A DNA stretch of 64,000 nucleotides from Nannochloris sp. 'desiccata' (taxonomy: Eukaryota > Chlorophyta > Trebouxiophyceae > Chlorellales > Chlorellaceae): positions 1,569,501 to 1,633,500 of the forward strand of contig JAGTXX020000006.1 in assembly GCA_019044685.2 (NCBI GenBank), read 5' to 3'. Both the position numbers and the translations under genes were made by a program. The notes below the pieces were generated by a model, which searched no databases, was not told the origin of the DNA, and saw only the letters and a list, made by a program, of their open reading frames with translations. Positions within the stretch are counted from its first letter, which is position 1. Each line of letters opens with the position of its first letter. Of this stretch, positions 32,171-43,639 are shown piece by piece.

Positions 32171-33265
32171 ATGGCCGAACCATCACCCTCTGATACCTTC
32201 ACTTTCAACATCAAATGGAATGGCAAGGATGTAGCGGCCGCCGTCGAGCCTACCGAGACTGTCGCTGGCCTGAAACGAGTCCTTGAAATCCAGACCAACG
32301 TCCTCGCTAAAAAACAAAAGTTGCTGGGCTTGAAAACTCTAGCTGGCAAGCCTGCTACAGATGATACTCCAATCACAGAGCTCTCTATTAAACCCAACCA
32401 AAAGGTTATGCTTATGGGCACTGCAGAGACCAAACTTGAAGCGCTTGCCGCTCAGGAGCTTATCGAGCCACATATCCAAGTCCACGACGACTTTGCTGAA
32501 GAAACAGAAGACGCAGAACCATTAGAATTAGCTAGCAGACCTGAAATACAAGAGAAGTTACAACGCAGAATCAAAGCAGCACTTATTAAAGAAATGAACC
32601 CGTCCGGCCCGGGTAAAAAAGCTGCGGTCTTCGATATTGACTACACAATCTTTGCCCTTGATAGCAAATCTGAAAACCCGCTCGATCTTGCAAGACCTTT
32701 TCTACACGAGTTTTTCACTGCGATTTACCCTCACTATGATATCATCATATGGAGCGCCACGTCCATGAAGTGGATTGAAATGAAATTGAAGGAACTGCGT
32801 GTATCAAATCACCCCGACTTTAAGATTACTCTGTGTATGGATTACACATCAATGGTCACGGTGGCTGGAGCAGCGGCAGGCCATGGAAGAACAGTGTTTG
32901 ATTGTAAGCCCTTGCAGGTTTTGTGGGAGCGGTATCCGCAGTACACTAGCTCAAACACCGTCATGTTTGATGATCTGAAACGTAATTATGTGTTGAATAA
33001 ACAGAATGGATTGGTTATTAAACCTTTCAGAAGAGCTTTGACTTCTGGTAAGGCAGATCGAGAATTACTCAAGTTGAAAGCGTATTTACTAAAGATAGCA
33101 GAGCTGGAAACTTTGGAAGAATTGGACCATTCACGATGGGAAAAGTTTGCGAGAAAAGAGATTGCTGTAGTAGAGGCGGCACAAGCTATTAAAGAGCAGA
33201 ATAGTAGCCATATTGGTGGTACCGGTACCGGTGGTGGTACCGACAGAAGCCCTGCTACTGAATAA
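32171..33265 (+). CDS. UBLCP1: Ubiquitin-like domain CTD phosphatase (UBLCP1)
   Basis: A single exon of 364 aa. Residues 10-83 are a ubiquitin-like domain; the rest is an FCP/SCP-type HAD phosphatase. The catalytic DIDYT motif sits at residues 155-159, with a WSATSMKWIEMKLKEL stretch and a late MFDDLKRNY acidic loop as in animal UBLCP1. Known members are nuclear phosphatases of the 26S proteasome and act on CTD-like phosphoserine substrates. Length and domain order match the family (about 318 aa in human), with a longer Gly/Thr-rich tail. The RPB1 gene lies 3 kb downstream, presumably by chance. Confidence 0.94.
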   Translation: MAEPSPSDTFTFNIKWNGKDVAAAVEPTETVAGLKRVLEIQTNVLAKKQKLLGLKTLAGKPATDDTPITELSIKPNQKVMLMGTAETKLEALAAQELIEPHIQVHDDFAEETEDAEPLELASRPEIQEKLQRRIKAALIKEMNPSGPGKKAAVFDIDYTIFALDSKSENPLDLARPFLHEFFTAIYPHYDIIIWSATSMKWIEMKLKELRVSNHPDFKITLCMDYTSMVTVAGAAAGHGRTVFDCKPLQVLWERYPQYTSSNTVMFDDLKRNYVLNKQNGLVIKPFRRALTSGKADRELLKLKAYLLKIAELETLEELDHSRWEKFARKEIAVVEAAQAIKEQNSSHIGGTGTGGGTDRSPATE

Positions 33266-33401
33266 AACTTTTAATTTTCATTTCTGAGGAATTAAATCAA
33301 GTTCTGTGCATCTAATCAATATGATTTTATATGTATCCAATGCAATGATAATCCAGTTAATAAGTAAGAATTAAAACAAACAAAGCGATACTACTAATTC
33401 T

Positions 33402-34721
33402 TTAAGGTGAAGGCTTTGTCATCCACCGATTCCAAGCAGCAGCAACACCAGCAGCAACACCCCTTTCTGCTGCTTCCTTTCTCTCCTCTTCTTCCACCAC
33501 CCTTCTCATCACCTCTGCGCACACTGCAGCTGACGGTCTCACCATGGGGTCTGCGTCTAAAATTGAAACTAACAACTCTGCAAGCCCTGGTGGGCAATTC
33601 GCCGGAACCACAGGGCGCATCCCGCCATCACACACCGCCAGCGCGACTTGAATCGGGGTCAAATGACGCTCACTATACGGTTGCATTCCCGTTAATAACT
33701 CAGAAACAAGGCACCCCCATGACCAGACATCAGCTTGTGTGGCGTAGAGTTCGTGTCTAACTACCTCTGGGGCCATGTACCGATAAGAGCCAGTCTCGGG
33801 AGTGAGCTCCATTAGAGCCTCCGGTGTAAGTACTCGACTAAGCCCCATGTCCGAGACTTTCGCTCTACCCGAGGCGTCAATCATGATATTTGCGGGCTTT
33901 AAATCTCGATGTAGTATGGGTGGGTCATGTTGTTCGAGCGCTTCAAGGCCGCAGGCCACGTCAAGTGCCATGAGGAGTCGGTCAAGTAAACTACGAGTTG
34001 GGCGACGGCCTCCAGGTTTGCCATGAAGCCATTCACTAAGGGTGCCTCCAGGGAGCCATTCACAAATTAGCCAGCATTTCTCAGGAGGGTGAATAACAGC
34101 ACCGTAGAGATTTACAATGTTGCGATGTCGGACCAGAGCCAGAGTGCTAAGCTCTCTCGCAAAGGCTTCAGCGCTGCTACCCTCTGGTTTTACTACTTTA
34201 ACGGCACACTCTGCACCTCGCCAAATTCCTTTATGCGTTGCTCCAAAGGCACCTTCTCCTGCTATTGCACCTAAATTAACTTGTGTAGGATCGATGAGCC
34301 ACCCTTGATTTCTGCCGTGAGCTGTAAGTTTTGCCCAATCTTTTGTGCTCACTATTGAAAGTGGTGTGTTGGTGTCGGCTTCATTTTCCAAGTCTTTCAA
34401 GCTAAATTTCTCAAACTCGCTGTGAATTCCACTAGAACTCTCAGGTTTTAAGCGTTTTAAGAGCCTGTGAATGTGCTGCGTCAAACCGTCATTGTCGAGG
34501 CTTAACCGTTCAACCTCTGTTGCTAGATATCGATTAACTTCTGTGGCTGCTCTCAATGCTTCTTCAAGTTCATCAACCCGGTCTCTGCAGGTTATAAAAG
34601 ACGTTAGAAACGTTGCGCCAGTTAGGTCAAAAACAATCAAGTGATCAAGATCAACTAAATCTCAAAAATTGGTAGTAGCATTATTCACCTAAGCTGCTCC
34701 ACATCGTTATCATCCGACATT
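33402..34721 (-). CDS. TKL-type Ser/Thr protein kinase with N-terminal coiled coil
   Basis: Exons 34690-34721 and 33402-34584, 404 aa. The 11-residue first exon runs into an RDRVDELEEAL coiled coil that continues to about residue 55. The kinase domain (about 110-375) has a glycine loop GEGAFG (120-125), the ATP lysine in AVKVVK (Lys140), HRDLKPAN (236-243), APE (282-284) and DVWSWGCLVSELLTG. The magnesium DFG is DMG (256-258); Asp is kept, so activity is still likely. Sequence style (GIWRGAECAVKVVKP, ELSTLALVRHRNIVNLYG) resembles the plant/algal TKL/RAF-like group. No substrate can be inferred. Divergent from the SDR gene, with 244 bases between starts. Confidence 0.85.
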
Positions 34722-34965
34722 GTAGAAGTTTTTATGGGTGTGACGAAGAGTTTTTATTCACCTCTTCAACTGCCAAAGTCTCCTCGCAGAGCGCCAAACT
34801 TGCCAATTTTTTAATTTTAAATCTTTAACTTTTAACTGCAATGCTCAATTCTGACTTTTGATAGGTTAATCCGCTAATTAAAAATACCTACGCAGAGATT
34901 CTCTGCAGGTCTTCTCGAAATTAGTAGGAAAGTCACCTTGCCGCCGCAGATTCTCAGGATTCAAG

Positions 34966-35781
34966 ATGGCAACTCCCCTTGCACCAAATGAGGCGCTTAT
35001 GCAAGCTGCACTTCGATATACACCCACAGGAAAACGTATTGTAGTTACAGGTGGAACCAAGGGCATCGGACGTGCCTTGATCGAAGAGATGGGTACTCTT
35101 GGAGCTAAAATCTTCACCTGTAGCCGCTCTCAAAACGATCTTGACGAGCTCTTAGCATACTGCAAAGAGAAAGGCTGGGACGTCCAAGGTGTCTCTGCTG
35201 ATGTTAGTGAAGCGGAGGGTAGGACAACGCTTGTTGATGCTGTCAAGGCTACTTGGGGCGGGGAACTTGACGTTTTAGTGAACAACGTCGGCACCAATAT
35301 TCGCAAGCCTTCCACAGAGTTCACTGACGCTGATTTTGACACCATACAACGTACAAACCTGCTCTCTGCTTTCTGTTTATCTAGGGATTTCCACCCCCTC
35401 TTAAAAGCGGCAGGCTCAAGTTGTGTATTATTCAATAGTTCTGTTGCTGGAGGGCCAACTGCCATGAAGTCTGGCTCCCCCTATGCATGCAGTAAAGCGT
35501 CATTGAATCAACTTGCTAAAAACTTAGCCTGCGAATGGGCTAGCGATGGGATTAGAGTCATTAGTGTGGCACCATGGTATACGGCAACACCGCTTGCAAT
35601 GCAGGTATTAGCTGATAAAGAGTTTGAGGCAGAAGTTTTGGCAAGGACACCGATGCGTCGGGTAGCACAGCCTGTAGAAGTTGCGAGAGTGATGGCTTTT
35701 TTAGCGAGTGATGCTGCGAGTTACATTACGGGCGCTACTATCCCCGTCGACGGCGGATATTCTGTGCATGGGCTTTATTAA
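34966..35781 (+). CDS. Tropinone-reductase-like short-chain dehydrogenase
   Basis: A single exon of 271 aa, the family's usual size. Classical SDR landmarks: the cofactor loop TGGTKGIG (28-35), NNVG (106-109), the catalytic Ser region (158-159), YxxxK (Tyr173, Lys177) and a late [10 protein letters not shown] end. The spacing and the ATPLAMQVL segment are typical of plant tropinone-reductase-like SDRs. An Arg in the cofactor region (SRSQNDL) suggests NADPH use. The actual substrate is unknown; algae do not make tropane alkaloids, so a general ketone reductase is more likely. Confidence 0.85.
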   Translation: MATPLAPNEALMQAALRYTPTGKRIVVTGGTKGIGRALIEEMGTLGAKIFTCSRSQNDLDELLAYCKEKGWDVQGVSADVSEAEGRTTLVDAVKATWGGELDVLVNNVGTNIRKPSTEFTDADFDTIQRTNLLSAFCLSRDFHPLLKAAGSSCVLFNSSVAGGPTAMKSGSPYACSKASLNQLAKNLACEWASDGIRVISVAPWYTATPLAMQVLADKEFEAEVLARTPMRRVAQPVEVARVMAFLASDAASYITGATIPVDGGYSVHGLY

Positions 35782-36295
35782 TTGTTCTTATTTATTGTTT
35801 GTATGTTCAATCTCTGTTACTTCATATATGCTATTGAGCATTAAGAATGGGGTTAAGGGCGGGGAAAGAATGGTAATGGGTTTCAAATTGCCAAGGCCTA
35901 TTCCTTAGCCCAGCGTGGTCGCCACACAGCCCTCCCTGTCAAAAGGGGGTCCAAACCAGCTATTTCCTTCGCAAGTTGAACTTACTTGGCGTAGGACAAC
36001 GTGCCACTGTATAATAAAATTTATAGTTCTGCTTTTTCTTTGTTACCTCGCTGCAAAAGCTGTAATCAGGGGAAAATTACTTACTGATTGGATTTTGTAG
36101 AGTGTTGAGCTGCTCTAAGCTCATATAGCTGCCCTCAGTTAACCACCAATTACATATAAAAATATGTTCCAAGCGTTTACCTAAGGGGCTTTGGTGCTTG
36201 CTTAAATTCACATTTTTATTTGTTTGGCATCTTCGTTTTGTTGCTCAGCTTTGAAGGACTACAACTCGCACTTCTGATTTTTGAAGCAGTATAAC
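35782..36295. other. Upstream region of RPB1
   Basis: 514 bases between the SDR stop codon and the RPB1 start. I see no gene or repeat. Confidence 0.45.
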
Positions 36296-39200
36296 ATGGG
36301 AGATAGATTCAGCTTCTCAAGCGCGCCTGTCCGGAAAGTGAAGGCTGTGCAATTTGGCATCTTGGACCCTGATTTTATTGTAAGTGCTTTGCAGAGCTTT
36401 TATAAGGCGGCACCCTGAGTGGATTATATGGATGCTTTTCTGAGTTGTATTGCTGCCTGCTTTTTCTTGCACAAAGGCATTTCCAGGGCCATTTATATTT
36501 ACAAAAATTCAACTTCTGATCACTATACAATTTTTCATTATTTCTGCAGCGCAATTACTCTGTGGCAAAGATAGAAACCTCACAAACATATGAAAAGGGA
36601 CGTCCCAAGATGGGTGGTCTCTCTGACCCCCGTTTAGGCACTATGGACAGGGCTGTCAAGTGCATCACTGACGGTTCTGGCGTTTTGGATTGCCCTGGTT
36701 ACTTTGGCCATATTGAGCTTTCAAAACCCATGTTTCACATCAGTTTCATCAAGACTGTAGTCAAGGTATTGCGTTGCGTGAGCTTCCACAACTCTAAACT
36801 CCTTATTTCTCCCGATGACCCCAAATACAAATCAGCGAGAAGAGTGCGTAATCCTGAACACAGACTGCGCGCTTTTACTCAGATTTGCCAGGTGAAAAGA
36901 GAGGATGAAGAGACAGGAGCACCACAGCCTAGTTATCGCCTTGAGCACGGCACCATGAAAATTATGGCCGAGTTCCCATTACCCAAGGCGTCTGCTGATG
37001 AGGAGGGCATGCTGGATGCGATGGAAAGAAAGCAAGAAATCACTGCTGAGCGGGCTTTAGATATCCTCAAACGTATTTCTGACGAAGATTGCCAAGCTCT
37101 AGGCTTTGATCCTAAGTTTTCGAGGCCTGACTGGATGATTTTAACAGCTTTACCTGTGCCACCGCCTCCCGTCCGTCCTTCAGTTCAAATGGACTCTTCT
37201 GCTCGCTCTGAGGATGATTTAACTCATCAGCTTGGTGAAATCATAAAAGCTAATAACCGTCTTCGTAAGCAAGAAGAGAGTGGTGCCCCTCAGCATATTA
37301 TTGGCGAGTTTGCCTTGCTATTACAGATGCACATTACTGGCTACATTGATAACACCTGCCCTGGCTTACCTCAAGCAAAACAACGCTCTGGTAGACCCAT
37401 CAAGTCTATTTCGCAGCGCCTGAAAGGTAAAGAAGGTCGTGTTCGCGGTAATTTGATGGGTAAGCGTGTTGATTTCTCTGCACGTACTGTGATTACAGGC
37501 GACCCCAATCTGGCCCTCGATGAGCTTGGTGTTCCCTGGGCTATCGCTCTCAATTTAACCTTTCCTGAAGTAGTCACCCCTCATAATATGGATCGTTTAC
37601 GTAAACTCGTCGAAAATGGCCCTCATCCTCCTCCTGGAGAGAGTGGTGCTCGGTTCATTGTCCGTGACGATGGCTCTCGCTTAGATTTACGGTATCTGCG
37701 CTCAGATAGAGATCGTCATTTACAGCCTGGATACACTGTAGAACGCCACATGGTGAATGGTGATGTTGTTATCTTTAATAGACAACCTTCTCTACACAAG
37801 ATGTCTATGATGGGCCATCGTGTCCGCATCTTACCATATTCCACCTTCCGTCTCAATTTATCAGTCACTTCCCCTTACAATGCTGATTTTGATGGTGATG
37901 AAATGAATATGCATCTTGTCCAGGGTCAAGAACCTCGTGCTGAAATTAAAGAAATCATGTCGGTGCCGAGAAATATCGTCTCCCCTCAAGCAAACAAGCC
38001 TGTCATGGGTATTGTCCAAGATTCTCTGTTAGGATGCCGCTTATTTACTAAAAGGGATACTTTCATCGAGTATGATTTGCTTTGCAATATCTTGATGTGG
38101 CTAGAGGATTGGGATGGCCAAGTGCCTCCCCCGACCATCTTAAAACCTCGGCCATTGTGGACTGGCAAACAAGTTTTCTCAATGTTTTTACCTCCAGTCA
38201 ACATTGAACGTCGTGCAGCATGGTACCGTGATGGCGAACCTGATGCTATGTCCCCTGTCGATGCGCAAGTCATCATTCAAGGCGGTGTTGTCGTAGCGGG
38301 GACCCTGTGCAAAAAAACCTTGGGTGCTTCTGCCGGTGGTTTAGTACACGTCATTTGGATGGAGTTTGGTCCTGAAGCAGCACGTGCCTTCTTATCTCAA
38401 ACACAATTTGTCATCAATCATTGGCTGCTTCAGCATGGATTCTCTATTGGTATTGGAGATCTCATTGCAGATCCTCGTACGATGGCTATTATCAATGATA
38501 TACTCACTAGAGCAAAGGCAGATGTGAAATCTTTGATTGAAAAAGTGCAAGGTGGAGATCTGGAGCAACAGCCAGGTCGATCGATCATGGAATCTTTTGA
38601 AAATCAGGTTAATCAAGTGCTGAACAAAGCTCGTGATGATGCTGGTAACATGGCGCAGCAATCTTTACGGGATACGAATAATGTCGTACGAATGGTGACT
38701 GCTGGATCTAAAGGATCGTTTATCAATATCTCTCAAATGATTGCTTGCGTAGGGCAGCAAAATGTTGAAGGAAAACGAATTCCCTTTGGATTTTCTCAGC
38801 GCACGCTTCCACATTTCACGAAAGATGACTTCGGCCCAGAAAGTCGTGGTTTCGTAGAAAACTCATATTTACGGGGTCTTACCCCACAAGAGTTCTTTTT
38901 CCATGCTATGGGAGGTCGTGAAGGTCTCATTGATACTGCTGTAAAGACTGCTTCTACCGGTTATATTCAACGTCGTCTGGTAAAAGCAATGGAGGATTTG
39001 ATGGTCCGGTACGACGGTACTGTACGTAATGCTCTGGGAGAAGTCGTTCAGTTCTTGTATGGAGAAGATGGCATGGAAGGTACATCTATTGAAAGTCAAA
39101 GAATGGAATTTTTACGATGGGGTCCTCGTAGATTTGCCGATGCTTATAAATGGGAATTTGATCGACCCGGGTGGGGCCCAGATTGGGTTCATCCTGAGAT

Positions 39201-41682
39201 ATTAGAAGATCTCCGTAATGAGCTTGATTCGAGAATGTTGCTGGATGAAGAATACAGGCAATTAGAAGAAGATCAGCGTGTGTTGCAGCAAGAAGTACTG
39301 AAAAGTGGTGATCCTGGGTGCAATTTACCTGTGCATTTACGTCGGTTACTAGAGAACGTGCAGCGTAAATTTGCTTGCAAGCCTCACAAGCGTGGATTTA
39401 CTGATTTGCATCCTATTGATGTTGTCAGAAAAGTAAAAGAGCTGTGTGATAAGCTGAAAATCGTTACTGGTAGTGATCAACTTTCCGTTGAAGCTCAGGT
39501 AAATGCTACTTTACTGTTCATGTGCTTACTACGCTCTACTCTCGCTTCTAAGCGCGTCTTAGCCGAGTATCGTCTCAATGAAGCTGCCTTTAGTGATGTC
39601 CTCACCAAAGTAGAGTCTCGTTTCATGGCTGCAATGGCTGCTCCTGGTGAGGTCGTTGGTACCGTCGCAGCTCAATCTATCGGTGAACCAACCACACAGA
39701 TGACGTTGAATACCTTCCATTTTGCTGGTGTCTCTGCCAAGAACGTCACGCTCGGTGTTCCGCGTCTTACCGAGATCATCAACATTGCTAAAACTATCAA
39801 AACACCGTCTCTAACTGTGTTTTTAGTCGGCAATGCTGCTCATGAAAAAGAAGCGGCCAAAGCGGTGCAGTGCTCGTTAGAATATACTACTTTACGACGA
39901 GTTACCCAAGCAACTGAGATTTACTACGATCCTGATCCTCGTACGACTGTTATTGAAGAAGATCGCGAGTGGGTTGAGGGCTACTTTGATCTTAATGAAG
40001 GGGAAGTCGACGTTGGTCGCATGTCGCCTTGGTTGCTCCGTATTGAAATGGCTAGGGATATGATGGTCGATAAAAAATTGCTTTTAAGTGAAGTAGCCGA
40101 GCGAATAAATGCTGATTTTGAAGATGATCTTCATTGTTTATTCAATGATGATAACGCAGATAAGCTCATCCTCAGAATTCGTATTTTACTCGATGAAGGT
40201 GTTGGGAAGGGCGGTGGCGGTGGTGGAGGGGACGGTGGTGATGGTACTGCTGAAGGTACTGCCGAGGACGATGTTTTCTTAAAACGCATTGAAGGCAGCA
40301 TGCTCAGCCAGGTCAAACTTCAAGGTATTGAAGGTATTGTTAAGGTTTTCTTGCGTGAAGCAAAACGGACTCAACTCGATCCTACGGCTGGTGGTTTTGT
40401 GACCGACACCGAATGGGTGCTTGATACCGAAGGAGTAAATCTACTTGAGGTGATGTGCCACCCTGATGTGGACCATTCACGTACCGTCAGTAACGATATT
40501 ATCGAAATGCTGAGCGTACTAGGTATTGAAGCTGCTCGCCATGCTTTGCTTAAAGAGCTGAGAGGTGTGATTGAGTTTGATGGCTCGTATGTGAATTACC
40601 GTCACTTGGCTGCCTTGGTGGATTCAATGACCAGTAGAGGGTATTTTATGGCGATTACTCGTCATGGAATTAACCGTGCAGAAACTGGCCCCATCCACCA
40701 AGCGTCATTTGAAGAGACTGTCGATATTTTCTTCAGAGCCGCCACGTTTGCTGAAAAGGACGCTATGGCGGGAGTATCAGAAAACATCATGCTTGGTAGC
40801 TTGTGTCCTATTGGAACTGGTGCATTTGATCTGTTGATTGATCAAGAAGCGGTTAAAACGACCGAAGAGCTGGTTGAGCTGGATCATGTGGCTATGTACG
40901 GAGGTGCTTTAGCCCCGGGTATGACCCCTTCCCGATCCCCTAGTCATATGACCCCTAGTAGATTACTCAGTCCTTCAGCAATGGCCAGTCCTACGTCAGG
41001 AGTGACGACAAGTCCATTTAATGATAATGTGCAGTTTTCGCCGTCAAACGTGCAGTTCTCGCCAATGGGCGCTGGGTACTCTCCAACAAGTCCCGCGTAT
41101 TCACCTACGAGCCCGGCATATTCGCCGACAAGTCCTGGGTATTCACCTACGAGCCCGGCGTATAGTCCCACCAGTCCTGCGTATAGTCCCACAAGTCCTG
41201 CATACAGTCCAACAAGCCCGGCTTATTCACCTACAAGCCCTGCATACTCGCCGACAAGCCCTGCTTATTCACCGACAAGCCCTGCATACTCGCCGACGAG
41301 TCCTGCATACTCGCCCACTTCCCCCGCCTACTCGCCCACTTCCCCTGCTTACAGCCCCACGAGTCCAGCATATAGTCCCACGAGTCCTGCGTATTCACCC
41401 ACCAGCCCTGCATACAGTCCTACGAGTCCTGCCTACTCACCTACCTCACCTCAATACTCACCTACCTCACCTCAATACTCGCCGACCTCACCTCAGTACT
41501 CACCGACCTCACCTCAATATTCGCCTGCATCTCCTCAGTACTCGCCATCAAGCCCTGCCTACTCTCCTACAAACATGGAAACTAGTCCCGTGGTGCTTTC
41601 TTCTGCCAACCCTTCTCCCAGTGCTCCTGAATATAGTCCATCAGAACCTGGGATGTCGCCAGATTTATCACCCAAGCAGTAG
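36296..41682 (+). CDS. RPB1: RNA polymerase II largest subunit RPB1
   Basis: Exons 36296-36379 and 36550-41682, 1738 aa. Exon 1 gives the family N-terminus (APVRKVKAVQFGILDPDFI). The catalytic magnesium site NADFDGDEMN starts at residue 472. The bridge-helix and trigger-loop regions (GFVENSYLRGLTPQEFFFHAMGGREGL; QMTLNTFHFAG) are intact. Surprisingly, zinc ligands of the N-terminal clamp are missing: against yeast Rpb1, C70 is Asp69, H80 is Tyr79, C107 is Ser106 and C110 is Asn109, and no equivalents of C148 and C167 are seen, although C66 and C76 remain. The C-terminal domain has 23 heptads (41077-41559), mostly YSPTSPA. The catalytic core is intact, so this is probably the working gene. Confidence 0.97.
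41077..41559 (+). repeat. RPB1 CTD heptad array, 23 repeats
   Basis: 23 in-frame 21-base units with little synonymous homogeneity: 16 YSPTSPA and one YSPTSPG in units 1-17, four YSPTSPQ (units 18-21), one YSPASPQ (22) and one YSPSSPA (23), then a partial YSPTNM. Position 7 is Ala, Gln or Gly and never Ser. The mixed codon use argues against very recent expansion of most units; units 18 and 19 are identical. Confidence 0.97.
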
Positions 41683-42108
41683 AGTAATAGTGACAGCATC
41701 GTACCCGGAAATATTGAGTTGTTTGTTTGATTTCCTTTTCCTTTCTTTCTTTTCTTGTTTGATCTTCAATATTAAGCTCTGAATCTTGAAATAAACCCAT
41801 AAAAAAAAATAAGAACCATATCGTATAATGACTTTGTGTAACAAGTTAAAGATAAAAGTTTAAAGAAGAGCAGCAATATGATTCCATTGTGCATTACTTG
41901 TTTATGTCAACATTAAGTCGAGTTACAAGATACCTTCGTTTCAAATTTATTAATTGTCAATGGCAGAAGAGATAGAAAGATTAAAAACATGGTCGGTCGT
42001 AAAAAGAAAATGTCGTGAAGTCAAAAGTCAGAGGACCTTCTCTATGTCATAATCATTTATTCATGCATTCTTTAGTTATTGGTGGTATTGTAATATACAC
42101 TACCTATT
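41683..42108. other. Convergent region RPB1 / small SH3-like gene
   Basis: 426 AT-rich bases between two stop codons. I see no gene in it; a short A run at about 41802-41810 may relate to 3' processing. Confidence 0.4.
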
Positions 42109-42685
42109 CTAGCCTAACTTGCCAGCCATGCGTCTTATATCCAAACGAATGCTCTTTAGACCTCCTACAGGAATCAAGGGAAGCAGAGTTTCGATCTCTT
42201 CTATCACGGCCGCTTTTTCTTCAGGGTTTGCAGAAGGAGGTCTGCGGGGAGATATATGTGCAGCTGCACTAGCAAGTGCATCCATGATAGTTCTAGGAGT
42301 TTGTTTTACTTTCCTAGAAGGGCTCGCAGGGGTGGTGTTGGAAGGGCCAGGGCCACCGGGAGACTTGGCGGAGGTGGCACCAAATTCAGTTTTAGTCCAT
42401 TTTTCTACGTCAGCTTTCTTAAAGAAGTACTTGGTTGGATCCCCTGCATATGTAAATTGTTGTGGTGCGATTAAAAGCTGTCTTTTTTCTTCAAATGTAA
42501 AACTAAAGTTGGTGCTCACCTTTAAAACTGACAACCCAATTCTTGTGATCAGCTGGGTCGTCACGAACGATCTGACCTTCCCAGCCCTTTTTGCCCTTGG
42601 GAGGTTTTTCGTTAGGCCAGATCCTGGCTGGAACAAAGACGGTATCGCCCTTGGTGAGCGTTAAATGGCTATCGTCCTTGGGCAT
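42109..42685 (-). CDS. Hypothetical small protein with SH3/Tudor-like N-terminus
   Basis: Exons 42520-42685 and 42109-42443, 166 aa. I do not recognise the family. Residues 8-70 look like a small beta-barrel (KGDTVFVPARIWPNE, then GWEGQIVRDD, NWVVSFKG and YFFKKADVEKW), the pattern of Tudor, PWWP or chromo-like modules, with the splice joining SFKG to DPTKYFF inside it. A Pro/Ser/Thr linker (90-110) leads to a helical C-terminus (about 115-166) with conserved-looking EEIETLLPLIPVGGLKSIRLDIRRMAG. A chromatin role is only a guess from the fold-like pattern. Divergent from CTF8. Confidence 0.7.
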
Positions 42686-43022
42686 TGATCGACTTTTGAA
42701 ATTATGTTCGAACTTATTAGTTTACTTCTGGCGCCAGCACAGCAAATCAACTTGCTTATTTTAATAGTTGAAATTTTTAAAGGAAGAAATGCCATTGTTT
42801 TCTCGCTGTTAAACGGTCACCAAGGCAGCTGTTTCGATCTTGAATTATGAGACTTCAGGAAATTTCGTTTAAATTTGCAGCCGAGTTTTAGCGACGCACA
42901 CATCTTAATCCCAATCTAATTGCACATGGTTTACTTTTAAGAAGTTTACTTTTAAGAAAATAGGGCAGAAAGGTCATCCTTGGAATTTGATCACATCGTT
43001 TGATCTTAACAAAACTTCCCAA
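42686..43022. other. Divergent intergenic region SH3-like / CTF8
   Basis: 337 bases between divergent start codons. A cgtttaaattt word at 42866-42876 matches the tandem 12-mers upstream of the Mrc1-like gene (739-762). I see no gene in it. Confidence 0.4.
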
Positions 43023-43579
43023 ATGTTGATACCTATACACCCAGCTGATGGAGCCTCTCCCGCAGTTTGGGCTATGATTGAACTCCAGGGAGAATTAGAA
43101 CGCAACGGGGAGAACAAGGATACCGTGGGATTTGATGTCGGCACCTTGACTACTTCATCTACAGTAAGCAATCAATAACTGCCACTTTTTTTTGATTTGT
43201 CCCCTTTTTATCACAATTATGCCCCTTTTCTTTTCCGTCTTCCAGGGCACATTGCATCTAACTATAGGATACCACCAATGCGAAGGCAAGATACAAACGC
43301 TAAAGAAACCTTTAGCAGTTCTTAGTAAGACTGACGGCGCTGATCCTGCCACTGGAGAGCCAACACAAGAATATAAAGTAAGTTGGTTTTAAAATTTCTA
43401 TAACATGGCAGGATAGATTCAAAATGTCATAATACTCTAAGGAATGCATTGAATGGAGATATCTAACTACGATGTGGTTTTTTTTTTGCCTTATTACGAC
43501 TATGCAGGTGGTTGGTGTTGTTAGAGAAAAATACTTGTTTAAAGCGCGGCCAAGAGCCTTGATATCGAAACCTAAATAA
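43023..43579 (+). CDS. CTF8: CTF8, sister-chromatid cohesion clamp-loader subunit
   Basis: Exons 43023-43163, 43246-43377 and 43508-43579, 114 aa, close to the family size of about 120. The product contains the CTF8 signature order: a WAMIELQGELE segment, GTLHLTIGYHQCEGKIQTLKKPLAVL across the first junction, and a terminal VVGVVREKYLFKARPRALI. CTF8 pairs with DCC1 and CTF18 in an alternative RFC that loads PCNA and supports cohesion. All introns are phase 0, and the product is continuous with the family only when all three exons are joined. Confidence 0.9.
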
Positions 43580-43639
43580 ATGCAATGTATAGAACATATT
43601 TTAAAGTGAAAAAGATTCGCCAATTGAAGTTAGAAAAAC

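Noticed and set aside
41021..41782. Long out-of-frame reading frame through the CTD repeat
   Set aside because: A shadow produced by the 21-base repeat periodicity; RPB1 is in the other frame.
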